Shown here: positions 7,515 through 9,211 of the stretch, piece after piece | Layout of the letters: every line of letters starts with the position of its first letter | How positions within the stretch are numbered: the first letter of the stretch is position 1 | Source of the DNA: Proteiniphilum sp. UBA5283 | GTDB lineage: Bacteria; Bacteroidota; Bacteroidia; Bacteroidales; Dysgonomonadaceae | Reading direction: 5' to 3' | NCBI GenBank assembly: GCA_002408485.1 | Contig: DHSP01000041.1 | Span: 37,008 to 46,218 of the forward strand | Length of the DNA: 9,211 nt | Notes under the pieces: model-generated | Databases searched by the model: none | The model's input: the letters and a program-made list of their open reading frames with translations, nothing else | Told to the model about the DNA's origin: nothing | Position numbers and translations under genes: made by a program

Positions 7515-8135
7515 TCATTCTGAGTTTATCCGTTGTCCCTCAATAGTATTTTTTGTACCCATGATAATATTGCCACCAACAGGTTCGTATACAACACCTC
7601 CATTTTCATTCGACACAATACCTAACGAATTGAATGTAGCCCCCTTATAATACCATTCCAATTCAAGATATTCAAAGCCAACCTGAATCAGTTGGCCAAG
7701 TTGTTGCCTCATCTGTATAACCAGATTTTCTTCTCCAATTGTTTCTGCAATTTCCATCATTTTACGAATTGTAATTATCTCAAATTTCGGAAAACTTTTT
7801 TCCTGAATTACACAGAAATCTCCCGTAATTGTTGTATCCGCTCTAATTATAGGTGGTAAATGCATAACAACGGGTGCATCGAATGAAAGCAGAGAGTCTA
7901 TAATTTCCTCCTTATCTATTGCAGACTTTATGACTCCTTTATAAGTATAATTTATTAATTTTAGATGACTTGCATCTCCCTCGTTTACTTTACGAGGAGT
8001 ATTTTTCACATCATTTAATTGCTTCTGCCAAGTAAAATAAGCAAGTGTATCTTGGGAAATACTTCTATTTGCGTATAGGAAACATACTACAAATAAAATT
8101 AAACATAATGATCTTTTTTTATAAGTTGATTTCAT
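7515..8135 (-). CDS. secreted protein of unknown function (206 residues)
   Basis: I do not recognise this family. The N-terminus MKSTYKKRSLCLILFVVCFLY continues into ANRSISQ and is a clear signal peptide: basic start, hydrophobic core, SQ end typical of Bacteroidota. The mature protein starts near DTLAYFTWQKQ. There is no lipobox, so it is likely periplasmic or exported. The middle has DAPVVMHLPPIIRADTTITG, then CVIQEKSFPKFEIITIRKMM with a helix-forming stretch to IQMRQQLGQL. The end is a short beta-rich segment (GFEYLELEWYYKGATFNSLG, then GGVVYEPVGGNIIMGTKNT). A single cysteine is in the mature chain. The ATG at 8135 is the natural start. It precedes the other orphan secreted-protein gene and follows a GC-richer repeat patch. 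Low GC and no visible family suggest accessory, possibly transferred DNA. Confidence 0.72.
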   Translation of the reverse strand: MKSTYKKRSLCLILFVVCFLYANRSISQDTLAYFTWQKQLNDVKNTPRKVNEGDASHLKLINYTYKGVIKSAIDKEEIIDSLLSFDAPVVMHLPPIIRADTTITGDFCVIQEKSFPKFEIITIRKMMEIAETIGEENLVIQMRQQLGQLIQVGFEYLELEWYYKGATFNSLGIVSNENGGVVYEPVGGNIIMGTKNTIEGQRINSE

Positions 8136-8150
8136 ATCGGTCTGTTTTTA

Positions 8151-8168
8151 CATGATTTTTTTATCATG
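8151..8168. repeat. short inverted repeat upstream of the 206-residue secreted protein gene
   Basis: CATGAT (8151-8156) and ATCATG (8163-8168) are perfect 6-base inverted arms around six T (plus strand), 16 bases before the start codon on the minus strand. It could be an operator or a leader hairpin close to the ribosome site. Arms this short can arise by chance in AT-rich DNA. Confidence 0.25.
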
Positions 8169-8182
8169 ATATTAATCGATTC

Positions 8183-8300
8183 AAAAGGCAGGCTGCTTGC
8201 CGGAATAGGAAACACATTATGCCGCCTTGCCTCAGGTAGGCAGGAGCGTCCCTGGAGTCCTTAGATATAAAAGCGTTCCTCGCCATGATCGGAGTAAAAT
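8183..8300 (-). repeat. GC-richer repeat-like patch with two hairpins (copy B, inverted relative to copy A)
   Basis: This intergenic patch stands out from AT-rich neighbours. Hairpin one: GGCAG (8187-8191) with TTGCC (8197-8201), 5-base loop, one G-T pair. Hairpin two: CTTGCCT (8226-8232) with AGGCAGG (8238-8244), 5-base loop, one G-T pair. On the minus strand it carries CGATCATG (8291-8284), TCCAGGGAC (8256-8248), TGCCT (8242-8238) and AGGCAA (8232-8227), the same order as in the patch at 6661-6775. It lies between the lipoprotein stop and the 206-residue gene. Likely a dispersed REP-like repeat or mobile-element scar; it might also act as a transcript-end hairpin. Confidence 0.4.
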
Positions 8301-8301
8301 T

Positions 8302-8700
8302 TCATTCCTTTTTGAAAAGAAAATCAATTGAACTGTGGGCCATTGAATCCAGATTAGTTATATTTTCACCTTTTACCCATTGATTCGTTTCCGCAAGCGA
8401 TTTTTCTAAAATATCGCAATAATATTTTGAAAGGCCTCTGTCAATAAAGTCTTTGGAAGTAGCAAAACTATAAAACTGATTGTTTTTAATAGTGACTTTC
8501 TCTAAGATCAGATTGAATAGTTTAGTCCTTTTCACGAGTTCATTTTGAGTAAGTAGGCTATCTGGTTTTTCGATAAACGCTTTTAACTCTTGCAATGTAC
8601 TTGCATACGTGTCATCGCTTGGGGTACCCTTTTGATTTCCGCATGAAAAACCGAACAGGAAAATTAAAACTACTAAGTAACATCCTTCCCTCATATCCAT
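8302..8700 (-). CDS. small lipoprotein of unknown function
   Basis: From the ATG at 8700 the product has 132 residues. The start MDMREGCYLVVLIFLFGFSC is a lipoprotein signal peptide with lipobox GFSC, so Cys20 is the predicted lipidated residue, followed by GNQKGTPSDD. A second ATG (8694) would also give a valid signal. A TTG at 8742 would add a polar extension before the signal and is less likely. The mature part is mostly helical and charged (TLQELKAFIEKPDSLLTQNE, LVKRTKLFNLILEKVTIKNN, and KYYCDILEKSLAETNQWVK), with no catalytic motif seen; I do not recognise the family. It would be anchored to the inner or outer membrane. It lies downstream of the truncated TlpA-like gene in the same direction and may share its transcript. 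Confidence 0.7.
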   Translation of the reverse strand: MDMREGCYLVVLIFLFGFSCGNQKGTPSDDTYASTLQELKAFIEKPDSLLTQNELVKRTKLFNLILEKVTIKNNQFYSFATSKDFIDRGLSKYYCDILEKSLAETNQWVKGENITNLDSMAHSSIDFLFKKE

Positions 8701-8795
8701 AATGGTTTGATTAATTAGGTGATTGGGCTGTATAACCTTCAAATCTTGAAGTTCCCGTCAACACAATCATCGTATTCAGATCTACTTTATAATTA

Positions 8796-9211
8796 CTAAA
8801 ACAGATATTCATTAGCTAAAATATTAAATACAATTAGTTCTTCAATACATGGCTTGCAGGTTATATCCCAAAAATAAGTTGTAAGTTCTGTTTTCTCTCC
8901 TATATTTATTTTATTTCGATTTATATCTACTAATTCCAGCGGAGGGAACTCTTTGCCTAACTGCAATTCCGGATATCTTTCCTCCGTATATCTTTTCTTT
9001 AATCGAATCTCTATTCCACCGGGTATCTTCTTTAATGATACATCGTATTTCCCCGTATTTAAAGAGTCTTGATATAATGTTTTATCTAAATGGTTCCCCG
9101 ATGAATTAAGATAAATCATTGTATCGGCAGTAATAGACACACTGCCATCTGCATTCTTTATTATTTCTTGCAAAAAAAGAAAAACAGGACAAATAAAGAG
9201 CAGAAAATTAA
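8796..9211 (-). CDS. TlpA/thioredoxin-like protein, 5' end outside window, 3' end apparently truncated
   Basis: The frame is open to the right window edge. The residues upstream of 9173 (NFLLFICPVFLFLQE) form the hydrophobic core of a signal peptide, so the true start lies just beyond the window. The mature part has an N-terminal region (NADGSVSITADTMIYLNSSG up to GGIEIRLKKRY), then GKEFPPLELVDINRNKINIG and TELTTYFWDITCKPC, the start of a TlpA-type domain with redox motif CKPC. Such proteins are periplasmic thiol-disulfide oxidoreductases. The chain ends at TAG 8796-8798, only 16 residues after the motif (IEELIVFNILANEYLF), whereas the fold needs roughly 80-100 more, including the cis-Pro loop. 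A one-base slip in the T4 run at 8798-8801 would extend the frame by 29 codons to TAA at 8711-8713. Either way the domain is incomplete, so this may be a pseudogene. Confidence 0.72.
   Translation of the reverse strand, partial: NFLLFICPVFLFLQEIIKNADGSVSITADTMIYLNSSGNHLDKTLYQDSLNTGKYDVSLKKIPGGIEIRLKKRYTEERYPELQLGKEFPPLELVDINRNKINIGEKTELTTYFWDITCKPCIEELIVFNILANEYLF

Noticed and set aside
8302..8742. Longer lipoprotein version starting at TTG 8742
   Set aside because: It would place a polar 14-residue stretch before the signal peptide and use a rare start; ATG 8700 gives a standard lipoprotein signal.

Overview
The window looks like a chromosomal piece of a Bacteroidota bacterium, probably Bacteroidales. 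The evidence is the gene order ECF sigma factor - FecR anti-sigma - STN-type TonB-dependent receptor - DUF4249 lipoprotein, the lack of clear Shine-Dalgarno sequences, signal peptides ending in SQ, and a match to the Bacteroidota -7 promoter element (TAnnTTTG). I cannot name the genus from sequence alone.

Left part (1-6010): GC-balanced, well-conserved genes. Bases 1-144 are the end of an ECF sigma factor (region 4 helix-turn-helix). Then come FecR (305-1126), a 908-residue outer-membrane TonB-dependent transducer (1142-3868) and a DUF4249 outer-membrane lipoprotein (3873-5069), with gaps of 15 and 4 bases. By family knowledge this is a cell-surface signalling and uptake unit: ligand binding at the receptor passes through its periplasmic STN domain to FecR, which controls the sigma factor. 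The ligand cannot be read from sequence. A convergent ten-helix EamA/DMT transporter follows (5126-6010, minus).

Right part (about 6050-9211): all minus strand and visibly AT-rich. Two counted 60-base samples gave 28% GC each, against 57% and 60% in two samples from the left part. It holds a TlpA/thioredoxin-like gene cut by the right window edge that stops just after its CxxC (8796-9211), a small lipoprotein (8302-8700), two unrecognised secreted proteins of about 206 and 205 residues (7515-8135, 6824-7441), and a second TlpA-like gene broken by an in-frame TGA and an upstream frame break (6086-6553). It reads like an accessory and partly decaying cluster around cell-envelope thiol-disulfide proteins and orphan exported proteins.

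The most unusual structure is a pair of GC-richer, hairpin-bearing patches (about 6661-6775 and 8183-8300). They share four short words in the same order but in opposite orientation, and they flank exactly the two orphan secreted-protein genes. A perfect 11-bp inverted repeat (7492-7514) lies between those two genes. No rRNA, tRNA, CRISPR array or intact transposase was seen.
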